DNA of 64,000 nucleotides from Ferrimonas balearica (GTDB lineage: Bacteria; Pseudomonadota; Gammaproteobacteria; Enterobacterales; Shewanellaceae): assembly GCF_019802085.1 (NCBI RefSeq), contig NZ_JAHVHV010000004.1:186001-250000 (forward strand), read 5' to 3'. The position numbers were made by a program, and so were the translations under genes. This document shows, in pieces, positions 44,496-53,721 of the stretch. The notes under the pieces are model-generated. The model saw nothing but the letters and a program-made list of their open reading frames with translations. It was not told the origin of the DNA and ran no database searches. Position 1 is the first letter of the stretch. The number at the start of each line of letters is the position of its first letter.

Positions 44496-44777
44496 TCAGC
44501 GTTCGTTCTCGTCGAACCCTCGGGCCTTCAAAATGGCCCCCTTCCAGTCGAAGTCCTCGACGTAATCCTTGGCGATGCCGGGGATCATCTTGCCCTCCCC
44601 CGTCTCCTGCATCTTCAGGTGGTAGATCAGCACATCGTCAGTCAGCTCGGACAGCGGGCCCTCGAAGCCGGCGTCCTCGGCCAGCTTGACCAGCATCTGG
44701 GCCAGGTTCAGATCCTGGTGTTTCTGCCAGACCGGTTCCAGCAGCTCCAGCAGTTCATCGATACGGTGGCAAGACAT
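44496..44777 (-). CDS. yihD: YihD family protein (DUF1040)
   Basis: 93 residues from ATG 44777, with GAGGAG upstream. Matches E. coli YihD: WQKHQDLNLAQMLVKLAEDA, GFEG-LSELTDDVLIYHLKM, IPGIAKDYVEDFDWKGAILKARG. Small helical protein of unknown function, single-gene unit. Confidence 0.93.
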   Translation of the reverse strand: MSCHRIDELLELLEPVWQKHQDLNLAQMLVKLAEDAGFEGPLSELTDDVLIYHLKMQETGEGKMIPGIAKDYVEDFDWKGAILKARGFDENER

Positions 44778-44856
44778 GGGCACTCCTCTACTACTCGGCC
44801 GCAAAAGGGGGAATGGGGCCCATTATGCCCCAGTGGCGTGACCGAGCTCTAGGGCC

Positions 44857-46338
44857 TCAGGCGCTTTCGCTGCGCACCCGGCCCAGCAGGGTGGTCTCCA
44901 GCGGCCAGCGATGATCCAACTGATCCAGCAGCGCCGGGTTGCCCTCCCGGGAGAGCGACACACCGTGGAAACGGTTGCCCCGCCGCCGCGCCCCCTCCAG
45001 CTTGGCCAGGGCCTCTCCCTGCAGCCGGGGGGCGATAAAGTCGGAGACCACCACCACGTCGGCGTTGGCGAACGCCTCCTCCGCCAGCCCGTCGCAGGCG
45101 GCCTCGATGCAGCGGTTGATGTCGGTGCCGCCGTGGAAGCGGTAGCCGAGAAAATCCCGGGCCTGGCTCAGCCCCTGGCCCCCCAAGAGATCGAACGCGG
45201 TGACACCGGTGGAGAAGATCATCACCCGGCAGTCGCGGTTCTCCCGCACCGCCACCCGCATCAGCGCCAGGGCCAGGGCCTTGGCGCAGCGCTCCGGGTG
45301 ACCGGCCATGGAGGCGGAGGTGTCGATGCAGAGGATAAAGGGCCCGCCGTTGTCCTCCAGATCCGCCCGACGATGGCGAAACACCGGCTTGACCTTGCCC
45401 GCCCGGGGGCTCTTGCCCTGCATCTGGTAGATCAGCAGCTGGGCGTCGATCAGCTGCTTGAAGAACAACAGTTCCAGCTCCTCACTGGAGAGCAGCGAGG
45501 TGGCCACCGCCAGCAGCCGGCCCAGATCTTTGCCCTGCTGCACCCCCACCACCTCCTCCGGCAGGGGGCTGGGACGCTCCTCGATGGCCACCGCCTTCTC
45601 CTTGACCCGGCGGCGCGGGCCGCGGCTGGAGGCCTTGGCCATGCGGCCAATCTGCTCCGCCAAAGAGCGGATCGCCCCCTGCTTCTCCAGCCACTGGGCC
45701 AGCTGCAGCAGGCCGCTCATCTGCTTCTTGGACAGGGGCACGTCCGCCATGTCCCACAGCCGCCCCACCTCCCCCAGATCCTCGGCGGGGATCAAGCGGT
45801 GCAGGGATTCGGCGCCATCCAGGCGGCGAAAGAGTTCGCTCAGCAGCTCCGCCCGCTGCTCATCCAGCAGCGCCAGCTGCGCCGCCAGGTGACGCTGCTC
45901 AACGCTCTGCTGCCACTGCTCCAGCAGGGTGGCCAGGGCGCCGTCGTGCTGCCCCACCGGCAAACTGTCCAGACGCTCGGCAAACTGCTTGAGCTCCCCT
46001 TCCATGGGGGAGTGGCCCTTGAGCTGCAGCCGGATGGCGTCCAGGTCCGCCAGCAGCTCAGCCGGGGTCATCTCCCGACACTGCTCCAAAAGGCTTATCT
46101 CCCGCCGGGCGGCGGCAGAGAGCGGTTGATTCTGCAACACCGCGTGGAGCCGCTCGCCCCAGCCGGCCACCTCCCGCTCCAGGGCGTGGTTGAGCCCCTC
46201 GTGGTGCAGTCGCCGCTCCTGGCGGATCCGCCCCACCAGCGCCGATTGCTGGCGGGCCAGCACCCGGCCAAGCAGGTGTTTCAGCGCCTGCTGCTGGTCC
46301 GGATCCTGGCGGGCGCGTTCGTTGTCAGGCGGGCTCAT
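44857..46338 (-). CDS. viaA: VWA-domain protein ViaA, partner of RavA
   Basis: 493 residues from ATG 46338, overlapping the ravA stop by 14 bases. A long helical N-terminal region (about 1-290) precedes a von Willebrand A domain with MIDAS motif LCIDTSASMAG and the following TGVTAFDLL, FHGGTDINR. ViaA stimulates the RavA ATPase; RavA-ViaA has been linked to respiratory complex assembly, membrane lipids and aminoglycoside sensitivity in E. coli. Confidence 0.95.
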   Translation of the reverse strand: MSPPDNERARQDPDQQQALKHLLGRVLARQQSALVGRIRQERRLHHEGLNHALEREVAGWGERLHAVLQNQPLSAAARREISLLEQCREMTPAELLADLDAIRLQLKGHSPMEGELKQFAERLDSLPVGQHDGALATLLEQWQQSVEQRHLAAQLALLDEQRAELLSELFRRLDGAESLHRLIPAEDLGEVGRLWDMADVPLSKKQMSGLLQLAQWLEKQGAIRSLAEQIGRMAKASSRGPRRRVKEKAVAIEERPSPLPEEVVGVQQGKDLGRLLAVATSLLSSEELELLFFKQLIDAQLLIYQMQGKSPRAGKVKPVFRHRRADLEDNGGPFILCIDTSASMAGHPERCAKALALALMRVAVRENRDCRVMIFSTGVTAFDLLGGQGLSQARDFLGYRFHGGTDINRCIEAACDGLAEEAFANADVVVVSDFIAPRLQGEALAKLEGARRRGNRFHGVSLSREGNPALLDQLDHRWPLETTLLGRVRSESA

Positions 46339-47956
46339 AGGCGGCCTGGATCCGCTGGCCCAGCTCCCCGGCATTGTCGATGGCCTGCTCCAGGCTGGCC
46401 AGCGCCTGCGCCAGGGCATCCAGGCTCTCGGTGACCATGTCGGTCAGGTCGGTGTCGATGAAGTTGTGGGGCATGGTGGTGTTGAAAGCGTCGCGGCGGT
46501 TGCGCACCCCCTGGGCCAGCTGTTGGGTTTCGCTGACGATCTTGTCCAGGCTCTCCTGCCAGCCCTTGCGGGTCTGGCCACTGACCGGCCAGGGGCCCAG
46601 CACGCACAGGGGCACCTCGGCGCCCGCCACATCCTTGATGATCAGCCGCTGGTCGCCATCCAGGGTGAGCTGGACGTGGTAGGACTGGCGCTCGTGGTCG
46701 TTCAGGAACACCGCCACCGTGCCCTCGCCGTGGGCCACCCGCTTCTGCAGTTCGTTGGCCGCCACCCGGATCCGCACCAAAGGCTCCTCCACCTCCTGGC
46801 TGACGGCGCCACAGGGCACCAGGGGCAGCAGGGTCACCATCTCCCCCACCCCGGCCCGCGCCTCGGTGCGCGCCTCCTCCAGGTTGAGCTCCACCTTCTC
46901 CCCCCGCAGGCCGCTGGTGCGCTTGACCGCCGGGGCCAGCCCCTCGGCCCGGGCCCGCTCCAGCCGGGCCAGCTCCCCCTGTAGGAAGAGGATCTGGCGC
47001 TGGGTGTCCCCCTGCTCGAACGCCACTTCCCGGGCGTACTGGCTCATCACCCCCTGGATCCGCTCCCGGGTGGCCATGTCCCGCCACAGGCAGTTGCGCA
47101 GGATCAGCAGATCCGTGGGGGAGACGGTGAGCCGGCCGTTGAAGTAGGCGCTGGCCTTGAGCAGGGCCACGGATTTCTTCCAGCGGCGATCGGAGATGTA
47201 GAGATCCAGCTCCGGGTTGGCCTCCTGACGCTCCTCCACCAGCAGCTTGAGCTGGTAGATCTTCTCGAACACCGAGTCCGGCAGGGTGACGGTTTTCACC
47301 CCCTCCTGCCAGGCCTCGTACTCCTGCTCGGTGATCTTCAGCGCCTCCGGCACCGGATCGGCGTAAACGTCGGAGGTGTCGTTGACCATCACCCTGAAGT
47401 GGTGCTTCTTCTCCACTTTGTCGGCGTAGACCCGCAGCAGCATACGATCGTAGAGGGGCTCCAGGCTGGAGTCGCCGTCCGGCAGTTCGTTGGAGGCGGT
47501 GATCAGCAGGCGCATCGGCACCTTGATGGTCTGGTTGCCGTTGCGGTAGACCTTCTCATTAACCACGGTCAGCAGGGTGTTGAGGATCGCCGGGCCCGCC
47601 TTCCAGATCTCGTCCAGGAACACCACGGTGGACTCCGGCAGGTAGCCGTCGGTGAGGCGGACGTAACGCCCCTCCTCCTTAAGGGCCTGGATAGACAGGG
47701 GGCCGAACAGCTCCTCCGGGGTGGAGAAGCGGTTCATCAGGTATTCGAAGGCGGTGCCTTCGCGAAAGGCGTGCATGATGCGACGGGCCACCAGGCTCTT
47801 GCCGATCCCCGGCGGGCCCAGCAGGAAGACGCTTTCGCCGGTCAGGGCGGCCAGCAGGCAGAGTTTGAAGGCGCGGTCCCGCTCGTACACGCCGGTGGAG
47901 AGCGCCTGGACCAGGCGGGTGATGCGGGTGGCGAGTCGCTGCGCGTCGTCGGACAT
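46325..47956 (-). CDS. ravA: MoxR-type AAA+ ATPase RavA
   Basis: 543 residues from ATG 47956, with AAGG upstream; E. coli RavA has 498. The MoxR AAA+ core has Walker A GPPGIGKS (47-54) and Walker B VVFLDEIW (111-118), then ITASNELPDGDSS. The C-terminal LARA domain has KTVTLPDSVFEK and an extended helical region (about 300-450). It forms a hexamer and works with ViaA in the same operon. Confidence 0.96.
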   Translation of the reverse strand: MSDDAQRLATRITRLVQALSTGVYERDRAFKLCLLAALTGESVFLLGPPGIGKSLVARRIMHAFREGTAFEYLMNRFSTPEELFGPLSIQALKEEGRYVRLTDGYLPESTVVFLDEIWKAGPAILNTLLTVVNEKVYRNGNQTIKVPMRLLITASNELPDGDSSLEPLYDRMLLRVYADKVEKKHHFRVMVNDTSDVYADPVPEALKITEQEYEAWQEGVKTVTLPDSVFEKIYQLKLLVEERQEANPELDLYISDRRWKKSVALLKASAYFNGRLTVSPTDLLILRNCLWRDMATRERIQGVMSQYAREVAFEQGDTQRQILFLQGELARLERARAEGLAPAVKRTSGLRGEKVELNLEEARTEARAGVGEMVTLLPLVPCGAVSQEVEEPLVRIRVAANELQKRVAHGEGTVAVFLNDHERQSYHVQLTLDGDQRLIIKDVAGAEVPLCVLGPWPVSGQTRKGWQESLDKIVSETQQLAQGVRNRRDAFNTTMPHNFIDTDLTDMVTESLDALAQALASLEQAIDNAGELGQRIQAAYEPA

Positions 47957-48036
47957 CCTTGGAAACCTTATCGAAACCTCGTTGCAATGCACCTTACACC
48001 CCGATTACAGGGTGGGCAACGGGTGGGCCTCACAAA

Positions 48037-48069
48037 GCAAAAAGCGCGCCCCCGGGCGCGCGCTTTTTC
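48037..48069. terminator. Hairpin between ravA promoter region and M14-like gene
   Basis: AAAAAGCGCGCCCCCGGGCGCGCGCTTTTT palindrome; in minus orientation it ends the M14-like gene. Confidence 0.8.
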
Positions 48070-48071
48070 GC

Positions 48072-49055
48072 CTATCGGCGGTAGAGCAGTCGGACCAGCA
48101 AACTGCCGGGTTCCCGCAGCGGATCGTCGTTGAGGCTCAGCACCCGGCCGGCCACCGGGGCGTGGTAGCGCTGACGCTCAGCACCGAAGGGATCGTACTG
48201 CACCGCCACCAGGTCGCCCTCGGCCACGGCCTCCCCCAGACGCACCTGGGGGATCGCCAGGCCGCCGTACTGGGCCCGCACCGTGGCGGTGGCGTTGCCC
48301 TCGAAAGGCACCGGCAGCGCCACCTCGGGCACCGCCGGCCCCACCTTCAGCTGAGCCAGCACCCGGTGGATCCCGCTCACCGCCCGCTGGATGAGCTCCG
48401 GGGCCATGGCACTGCCGCTGCCGACCTCCAGGGTGACGCAGGGCACCCCCAGCTGGTTCCACACCGTCTCCAGCACCCCGGGATCCCCGGGATCGTCCTG
48501 GATGCAGTCCGCCCCCAGCCAGCGGGCCATGGCCAGGGCGGTGGGGTTGCGAAAATCGGCGAACACGAACAGCGGGTAGCTGGCCCCCCGGGTTTGGGTG
48601 TGCAGATCCAGGGCGTAGTCGGCGTTGCCCGCCAGCAATCCGTTCCAGATCCGGTGCAGGTAGCGCTGGGCGCTGTCGCCGTCCGCCTTGCCGGGGAACA
48701 GCCGGTTCAAATTGGCGGTGGAGCAGTCCGGATCCGAGGGCACGAAATCCCGGTGGCGCTCCAGCATCCCCGGCAGGTTCACTCCCGGCAGCAGCACCAG
48801 GGTGCCGCTGAGCGCCTCGGCGTCCAGTTCCCGCCCCAGCTGCTGGGCCGCCAGCACGCCGTTGAGCTCATCGCCGTGGGTGCCGGCGGTGATCACCACC
48901 CGGGGCCCCGGCCGGGCGCCTTTGAACACCAGCACCGGGATCTGCCAGTCCTGGCCGGTGGCCATCTGCAGGGCGCCGAAGCGAAAGGCGTGGCGGCCGC
49001 TGGCCAGGGTGGTCAGATCGAGCCGGTCGATAAGCGGGGCGGTGTTAAAGGCCAT
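48072..49055 (-). CDS. Aspartoacylase/succinylglutamate-desuccinylase-like M14 peptidase
   Basis: 327 residues from ATG 49055, with GAGG upstream. Zinc motif GTHGDE (HxxE) and the later LDLHTQTRG supply the metal ligands; TLEVGSGS and PAAG-type C-terminal beta domain (APVAGRVLSLNDDPL) follow. Members deacylate N-acyl amino acids; the substrate here is unknown. It overlaps the upstream exonuclease gene by 11 bases, so the two are co-translated. Confidence 0.87.
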   Translation of the reverse strand: MAFNTAPLIDRLDLTTLASGRHAFRFGALQMATGQDWQIPVLVFKGARPGPRVVITAGTHGDELNGVLAAQQLGRELDAEALSGTLVLLPGVNLPGMLERHRDFVPSDPDCSTANLNRLFPGKADGDSAQRYLHRIWNGLLAGNADYALDLHTQTRGASYPLFVFADFRNPTALAMARWLGADCIQDDPGDPGVLETVWNQLGVPCVTLEVGSGSAMAPELIQRAVSGIHRVLAQLKVGPAVPEVALPVPFEGNATATVRAQYGGLAIPQVRLGEAVAEGDLVAVQYDPFGAERQRYHAPVAGRVLSLNDDPLREPGSLLVRLLYRR

Positions 49056-49653
49056 GGGGCGCCTCAAGGTCGGGGTTCGGGGTCAGGGCCGGATAGAGGT
49101 GGCCGGCGCGGATCATCGCCAGCACCAGTCGGGCCAGGGTCAGGGCGTCCGCCTCGGCGTTGTGCTGGGGCCGGGCCGGTTCCACCGCGTAGCGCTCGGT
49201 CACGTCACCCAGGGAGACCCGGGCCCGGCGGTGGTCACAGAAGCTGAAACGGTAGTAGTCCGCCAGGTTCAGTAAGCCATTGTGAAAAGGGTAGTCCACC
49301 CCCTTGGCGGCGAAATCCGGCGCCATCCAGGCCCGCTCATCCCCCCAACTGACCAGGGCGTTCCAGGGCTGGGCCACCCCCCACTTCTCGGCCAGCAGGC
49401 CGGCCACCTGGTCCAGGGGCAGGCCGCTCTTGTCCAGCCGCGACTGGCTGATCCCGGTCAGCTCATAGCAGAACTTGCTGATGGGGTGGCGGGTGTTGGT
49501 GACGAAGTAGCTGCCGGTGCGGCTGACCTCGAAGCGGTCCAGATCGATCTCCGCCAGGCCAAACTGGATGATCTCCCGGGTCTGGCGCTTCTGGTAGGCC
49601 GGGTCGTCCCAGCAGGTCAGTTCGGTGTCGATGCAGAGGATGCGTTTGCCCAT
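49045..49653 (-). CDS. DEDDh-type 3'-5' exonuclease-like protein
   Basis: 202 residues, RBS GAGG. Starts MGKRILCIDTELTCWDD, giving the Asp-x-Glu of exonuclease motif I (D9, E11); later acidic residues include D in FCDHRRARVSLGD and the C-terminal HNAEADALTLA supplies His and Asp of motif III. This is the ribonuclease T/ERI1-like class. Followed by the M14-like gene. Confidence 0.85.
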   Translation of the reverse strand: MGKRILCIDTELTCWDDPAYQKRQTREIIQFGLAEIDLDRFEVSRTGSYFVTNTRHPISKFCYELTGISQSRLDKSGLPLDQVAGLLAEKWGVAQPWNALVSWGDERAWMAPDFAAKGVDYPFHNGLLNLADYYRFSFCDHRRARVSLGDVTERYAVEPARPQHNAEADALTLARLVLAMIRAGHLYPALTPNPDLEAPHGL

Positions 49654-49674
49654 GTCGGCCTCGTATCAAAGCAA

Positions 49675-49696
49675 AGCGGCCCCCTGCGGGGCCGCC
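49675..49696. terminator. Intrinsic terminator after the YfcC-family gene
   Basis: GCGGCCCC-ctgc-GGGGCCGC hairpin between the exonuclease start and the YfcC stop; modest T-tract. Confidence 0.6.
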
Positions 49697-49730
49697 TCAT
49701 TAGCATAGTGGGCGAACGGCGCCGGGCCGC

Positions 49731-51269
49731 TCAGCTGTAGCCCATCAGCTGGGCGCCGATCACCGCCACGCTGGCGAGGGCAAACAGCAGCACCACGAAG
49801 CGCCAGACGAAACGGGCCCAGTCGCCCCAGTCCACCCGGCACACCCCCAGGGTCGCCATCAGCGAGGCGGAGGTGGGGACGATGACGTTGGTGAAGCCAT
49901 CACCCAGCTGGAAGGCCAGCACCGCCACCTGACGGGACACGCCCACCAGATCCGCCAGCGGCGCCATCAGCGGCATGGTCAGGGCCGCCTGGCCGGAGCC
50001 GGAGGTGACGAAGAAGTTGAACACCGACTGGAAGGCCAGCATAAACCAGGCGGAGAGCACCTCGGGCATGCCACCGATGGCCCCCGCGGCGCTGTTGAGG
50101 ATGGAGTTGAGCACCGTGGCTTCGCTGGCGTCGCCGCCACCGAGCAGCAGCAGGATCCCCTTGGCACAGCCCACCAGCAGCGCCGCCGGCAGCATGATGC
50201 CGGCGCCGTCCTTGAAGGCGTCCGCCACGTCGTTCATGGTCATGTCGTTGAGGCGGAAGGCGACGCCGATGATCCCCGCCACCAGGCCCATGGTGAAGAA
50301 CTGGGAGGCGATCTCCGGGATGTACCAGGCGTTGGCCACCACGCCCCAGATCACCCACACCAGGGTGGCCAGCACGGTGAGCATCACCAGGGTGTCTCCC
50401 AGGTTCCAGCGGCTGGTGGCCACGTCCCCCAGGGGCTGATCCCGGAAATGCTTATCGGAGTGGAAGCTGTAGGAGCGGCTGGGCTCGGCTTTGACGCCAC
50501 GGGCGTACCACATGGTGAAGGCGATCCCCACCAGGGTGAAGCCCACCCAGAGGCCGATCCGCAGGCCGGCACCGGAGAGTACCGGGATCCCCGCCACCCC
50601 CTGGGCCACGGCCACGGAGAAGGGGTTCATCCAGGAGGCGGCGAAGCCCACCTGGGTGGCCACGTAGGTGACCATCACCGTGGTGATGCCGTCGTAGCCC
50701 AGCCGGATCATCAGCGGGGCGATGATGATGGCGAAGGCCACCGCCTCCTCCCCCATGCCGAACACGGCGCCGCCGAGTGAGAACAGGCTGAACATCACCG
50801 GGATGAACAGCGCCTCGTTACCCCGGGTCTTGTCGATCAGTCGCAGGATCCCGTTGTCGATGGTGCCGGTGCGCATCACCACGCCGAAGGCGCCGCCGAT
50901 CACCAGCATGAACATGATGACGCCGATGGCGCTGCCCCACTTGGAGCCGGACACCAGGCCCTCGAAGGGGAAGTTGAGCAGGCCAACACCGCCGCCCCCT
51001 TCGAACAGGCTCACCCGGTTGTACTGCACCTCGCCCTGGTCGTTCACCGCGTACTGGAAGGAGTCCGGATCGATGACGGTGCGGCTCTTCTCGGCGCCGT
51101 CCACCAGGTAGTGGATCTCCTCGGTCTGGAAGCTGCCGGCGGGCACCAGGTAGGTGAGGCCGGCGGCCAGCAGGCCCACCAGGAAGATGAGGATCAGGGT
51201 GTCGGGCATCTGCCAGCGGGACGGGGCCGCGCTGCCCTGGGCGGTCTGGGTTTGGGAGGCGTCATTCAT
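49731..51269 (-). CDS. YfcC-family (C4-dicarboxylate/basic amino acid-type) membrane transporter
   Basis: 512 residues with about 12-13 membrane spans and the YfcC signature GEEAVAFAIIIAPLMIRLGYD, plus GFAASWMNPFSVAVAQGVAGIP and SGSGQAALTMPLMAPL. YfcC relatives (dcuC-like, arginine-ornithine-type) are putative amino acid or dicarboxylate transporters. Substrate not determinable. Monocistronic. Confidence 0.88.
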   Translation of the reverse strand: MNDASQTQTAQGSAAPSRWQMPDTLILIFLVGLLAAGLTYLVPAGSFQTEEIHYLVDGAEKSRTVIDPDSFQYAVNDQGEVQYNRVSLFEGGGGVGLLNFPFEGLVSGSKWGSAIGVIMFMLVIGGAFGVVMRTGTIDNGILRLIDKTRGNEALFIPVMFSLFSLGGAVFGMGEEAVAFAIIIAPLMIRLGYDGITTVMVTYVATQVGFAASWMNPFSVAVAQGVAGIPVLSGAGLRIGLWVGFTLVGIAFTMWYARGVKAEPSRSYSFHSDKHFRDQPLGDVATSRWNLGDTLVMLTVLATLVWVIWGVVANAWYIPEIASQFFTMGLVAGIIGVAFRLNDMTMNDVADAFKDGAGIMLPAALLVGCAKGILLLLGGGDASEATVLNSILNSAAGAIGGMPEVLSAWFMLAFQSVFNFFVTSGSGQAALTMPLMAPLADLVGVSRQVAVLAFQLGDGFTNVIVPTSASLMATLGVCRVDWGDWARFVWRFVVLLFALASVAVIGAQLMGYS

Positions 51270-51369
51270 ACTGCGTTACCTGAGGCCGGGTTGTCATCAA
51301 GGGCTGCATAATATTTCAAATCCAGTGAATAGCAATGCTCTTTTGCGCAAAAAAGCGAGATCCGTTCGC

Positions 51370-53712
51370 TTACAGGCCCAACAGGCGCTCCAGCCAGTTT
51401 CGACTGCGCTCGCCCCCCTGGCAGCCGTCCGGGCTGGGCCAGCTGGCCCGGTCCGCCGGCAGCGCCGCGGCCCCCAGGCAATCGGAGGCCACCGCCACCC
51501 CTGAGGCCACCTCGAAGTGGCCGTTGACGATCCCCGCCGGGCGGGTCAGCACCAGGGAGAGCGGCTCCCGGGCTTCCAGGTAGCGCTGGTAGAGCGGCAG
51601 GGCGGCGGAGCTGCCGTACAGGCCGGCGTCGGAGTTGTCGTCCCGGCCCACCCAGCTGACCACCACGTCGCGGTCGTCAAAGCCGGCGTACCAGGCGTCC
51701 CGACCGGCGGTGGTGGTGCCGGTCTTGCCCGCCAGCACGGTGCCGGGGAACTGCTGGCCCAAACGGCGGGCGGTGCCCTTGGTCACCACCTGGGTCATGG
51801 CGTAGTTGGTCAGCCAGGTGGCGTTGGCCCCCAGCACCTGCTCGGACTGCGGCTTCTGCTCCACCAGGCGCTCGCCCTCCTTGTTGAGCACGTGACCGAT
51901 GGCGTAGAGCGGGCGGTAGCGGCCGCCGTCCGCCAGGGTCTGGTAGAGCTGGGCCACCTGCAGCGGACTGGCCTCCAGCGCGCCCAGCAGCAGCGCCGGG
52001 TTGGCGGCGATGCGATCCGGCCAGCCGGCCTTGCGCAGGGTGGCGATCACCGGATCCAGGCCGATGGCCATCCCCAGGTTCACCGTGGGCACGTTGTAGG
52101 AGTACACCAGGCTGTCCAGCAGCGACACCTGGCCGCGGAACGCCTTGTCCACGTTCTGCGGTGACCACACCTGGCCGCCGCTGGATTTCAGGCTGATGGG
52201 TTCATCCTCCAGGGGCGTGGCCAGGCTGAACTGCGCCGGCGCCTCCAGGGCGGTCTCAAACACGAAGGGCTTGAGCAGCGAGCCCACCGGCCGGCGGGCG
52301 TCCAGGGCGCGGTTGAAGCCGAGGAAGCCGGGGTCCTTGTCCCCCACCACCGCCAGCACACCGCCCTCGTAGCGGTCCAGCACCACCATGGCGGCCTGCA
52401 ACTGTTCGTCGTCGCGGTCGCGGATCATCGCCTTCATCCCCTCGGCCACCGCCTTCTCGGCGGCCTGCTGGGCCAGGGGATCCAGGGTGGTGTAGACCTT
52501 GAGGCCGGACTGGTTGAGCACGTTGTCGCCGAAGCGCTGGGCCAGCTCCCGCTGCATCAGGGTGCGGAAGGCGGGCAGCTTGTGGCGCTGGCGCCAGTTG
52601 GGGTCCCGCAGGGCCAGGTCCATCTGGGTGTAGGTGCTGTACTCCCGGGGGGTGATCAGCCCCTCCTCGATCATCAGCTTGAGCACCAGGTCCCGCCGCT
52701 GCAGCGCCCGCTCCGGGTAGCGCCAGGGGTTGTAGTAGCTGGGGCCCTTGATCATCGCCACCAGCAGGGCCTGCTGGGCCAGGTTGAGCTCATCCAGGGG
52801 GGTGCCGAAGTAGTGCCAGGCCGCCAGCCCCACGCCGTGCACGGCGATCTTGCCGTCCTGGCCCATGTAGACCTCGTTGAGGTAGGCCTCGAGGATCTCA
52901 TCCTTGCTGTAGCGGAAGTCGATGATCAGCGCCATCAGGGCTTCGTTGATCTTGCGCACCAGGGTGCGGTCCCGGGTGAGGAAGAAGTTCTTGGCCAGCT
53001 GCTGGGTCAGGGTGCTGCCCCCCTGCACGGTGCGCCCCGCCTTCAGGTTGACCAGCGCCGCCCGGGCGATGCCGCTGAAGGACAGACCGTGGTGCTGGTA
53101 GAACTGGTTGTCCTCGGTGCGCAGCAGCGCCGACACCAGGGACTCGGGGATCCCCTCCCGGGGCACAAAGAGGCGATCCTCGGTGCTGCCGGTGAGGATG
53201 CGATCCAGCAGCAAAGGTTCGAGCTGCATAAAGCCCAGATCCCGGCCGTCGCTGGAGCGCTCCAGGCGGGTCACCCGGTTGTCGTTGAAGTGCACCATCA
53301 CCCGGATGGGCTGCTCCTGGCCATTGGGGCCGTCGAAGGCGCGGCGGAAGATCTCGATGCGCCCCACCGCCACGGCAAACTCGCCCTCGTTGGCGGCCTT
53401 GCCGGTGTTGCGGTAGCCCAGCAGGGCCAGCTCGTCTTTGAGCTGCTTATGGGTCACCGGTGCCCCCGGATAGAGGGTCATGGGGCGGGCGAACACCTGG
53501 GCCGGCAGGTACCAGCGCTGGCCCTCGAATTTAAGGGCGATCTGGGTGTCCAGGTAGATCCCATAGAGGGCCACCACCGCCAGCCCCACCAGGGCGATTT
53601 TGGCGCCAAACAGCGCGATGCGCTTCAGTCGGCTGGGGGCCGCTTTGGCGGCCTTGCGCTTGGGCCCTTTCTTGGCGGGCTTGGCGCGGGTGGAAGTCGG
53701 TTTCTTTGCCAT
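51370..53712 (-). CDS. mrcB: Penicillin-binding protein 1b, bifunctional
   Basis: 780 residues. A basic Lys-rich cytoplasmic tail and one membrane anchor (32-52) lead to a glycosyltransferase domain with catalytic Glu200 in TEDNQFYQHHG and QGGSTLTQQLAKN, then a transpeptidase domain with SLLK (478-481), SYN (538-540) and KTG (663-665). It polymerises and cross-links peptidoglycan. UB2H-like region lies at about 60-160. Directly downstream of hrpB, a conserved pair. Confidence 0.97.
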   Translation of the reverse strand: MAKKPTSTRAKPAKKGPKRKAAKAAPSRLKRIALFGAKIALVGLAVVALYGIYLDTQIALKFEGQRWYLPAQVFARPMTLYPGAPVTHKQLKDELALLGYRNTGKAANEGEFAVAVGRIEIFRRAFDGPNGQEQPIRVMVHFNDNRVTRLERSSDGRDLGFMQLEPLLLDRILTGSTEDRLFVPREGIPESLVSALLRTEDNQFYQHHGLSFSGIARAALVNLKAGRTVQGGSTLTQQLAKNFFLTRDRTLVRKINEALMALIIDFRYSKDEILEAYLNEVYMGQDGKIAVHGVGLAAWHYFGTPLDELNLAQQALLVAMIKGPSYYNPWRYPERALQRRDLVLKLMIEEGLITPREYSTYTQMDLALRDPNWRQRHKLPAFRTLMQRELAQRFGDNVLNQSGLKVYTTLDPLAQQAAEKAVAEGMKAMIRDRDDEQLQAAMVVLDRYEGGVLAVVGDKDPGFLGFNRALDARRPVGSLLKPFVFETALEAPAQFSLATPLEDEPISLKSSGGQVWSPQNVDKAFRGQVSLLDSLVYSYNVPTVNLGMAIGLDPVIATLRKAGWPDRIAANPALLLGALEASPLQVAQLYQTLADGGRYRPLYAIGHVLNKEGERLVEQKPQSEQVLGANATWLTNYAMTQVVTKGTARRLGQQFPGTVLAGKTGTTTAGRDAWYAGFDDRDVVVSWVGRDDNSDAGLYGSSAALPLYQRYLEAREPLSLVLTRPAGIVNGHFEVASGVAVASDCLGAAALPADRASWPSPDGCQGGERSRNWLERLLGL

Positions 53713-53721
53713 GGGTCGTCG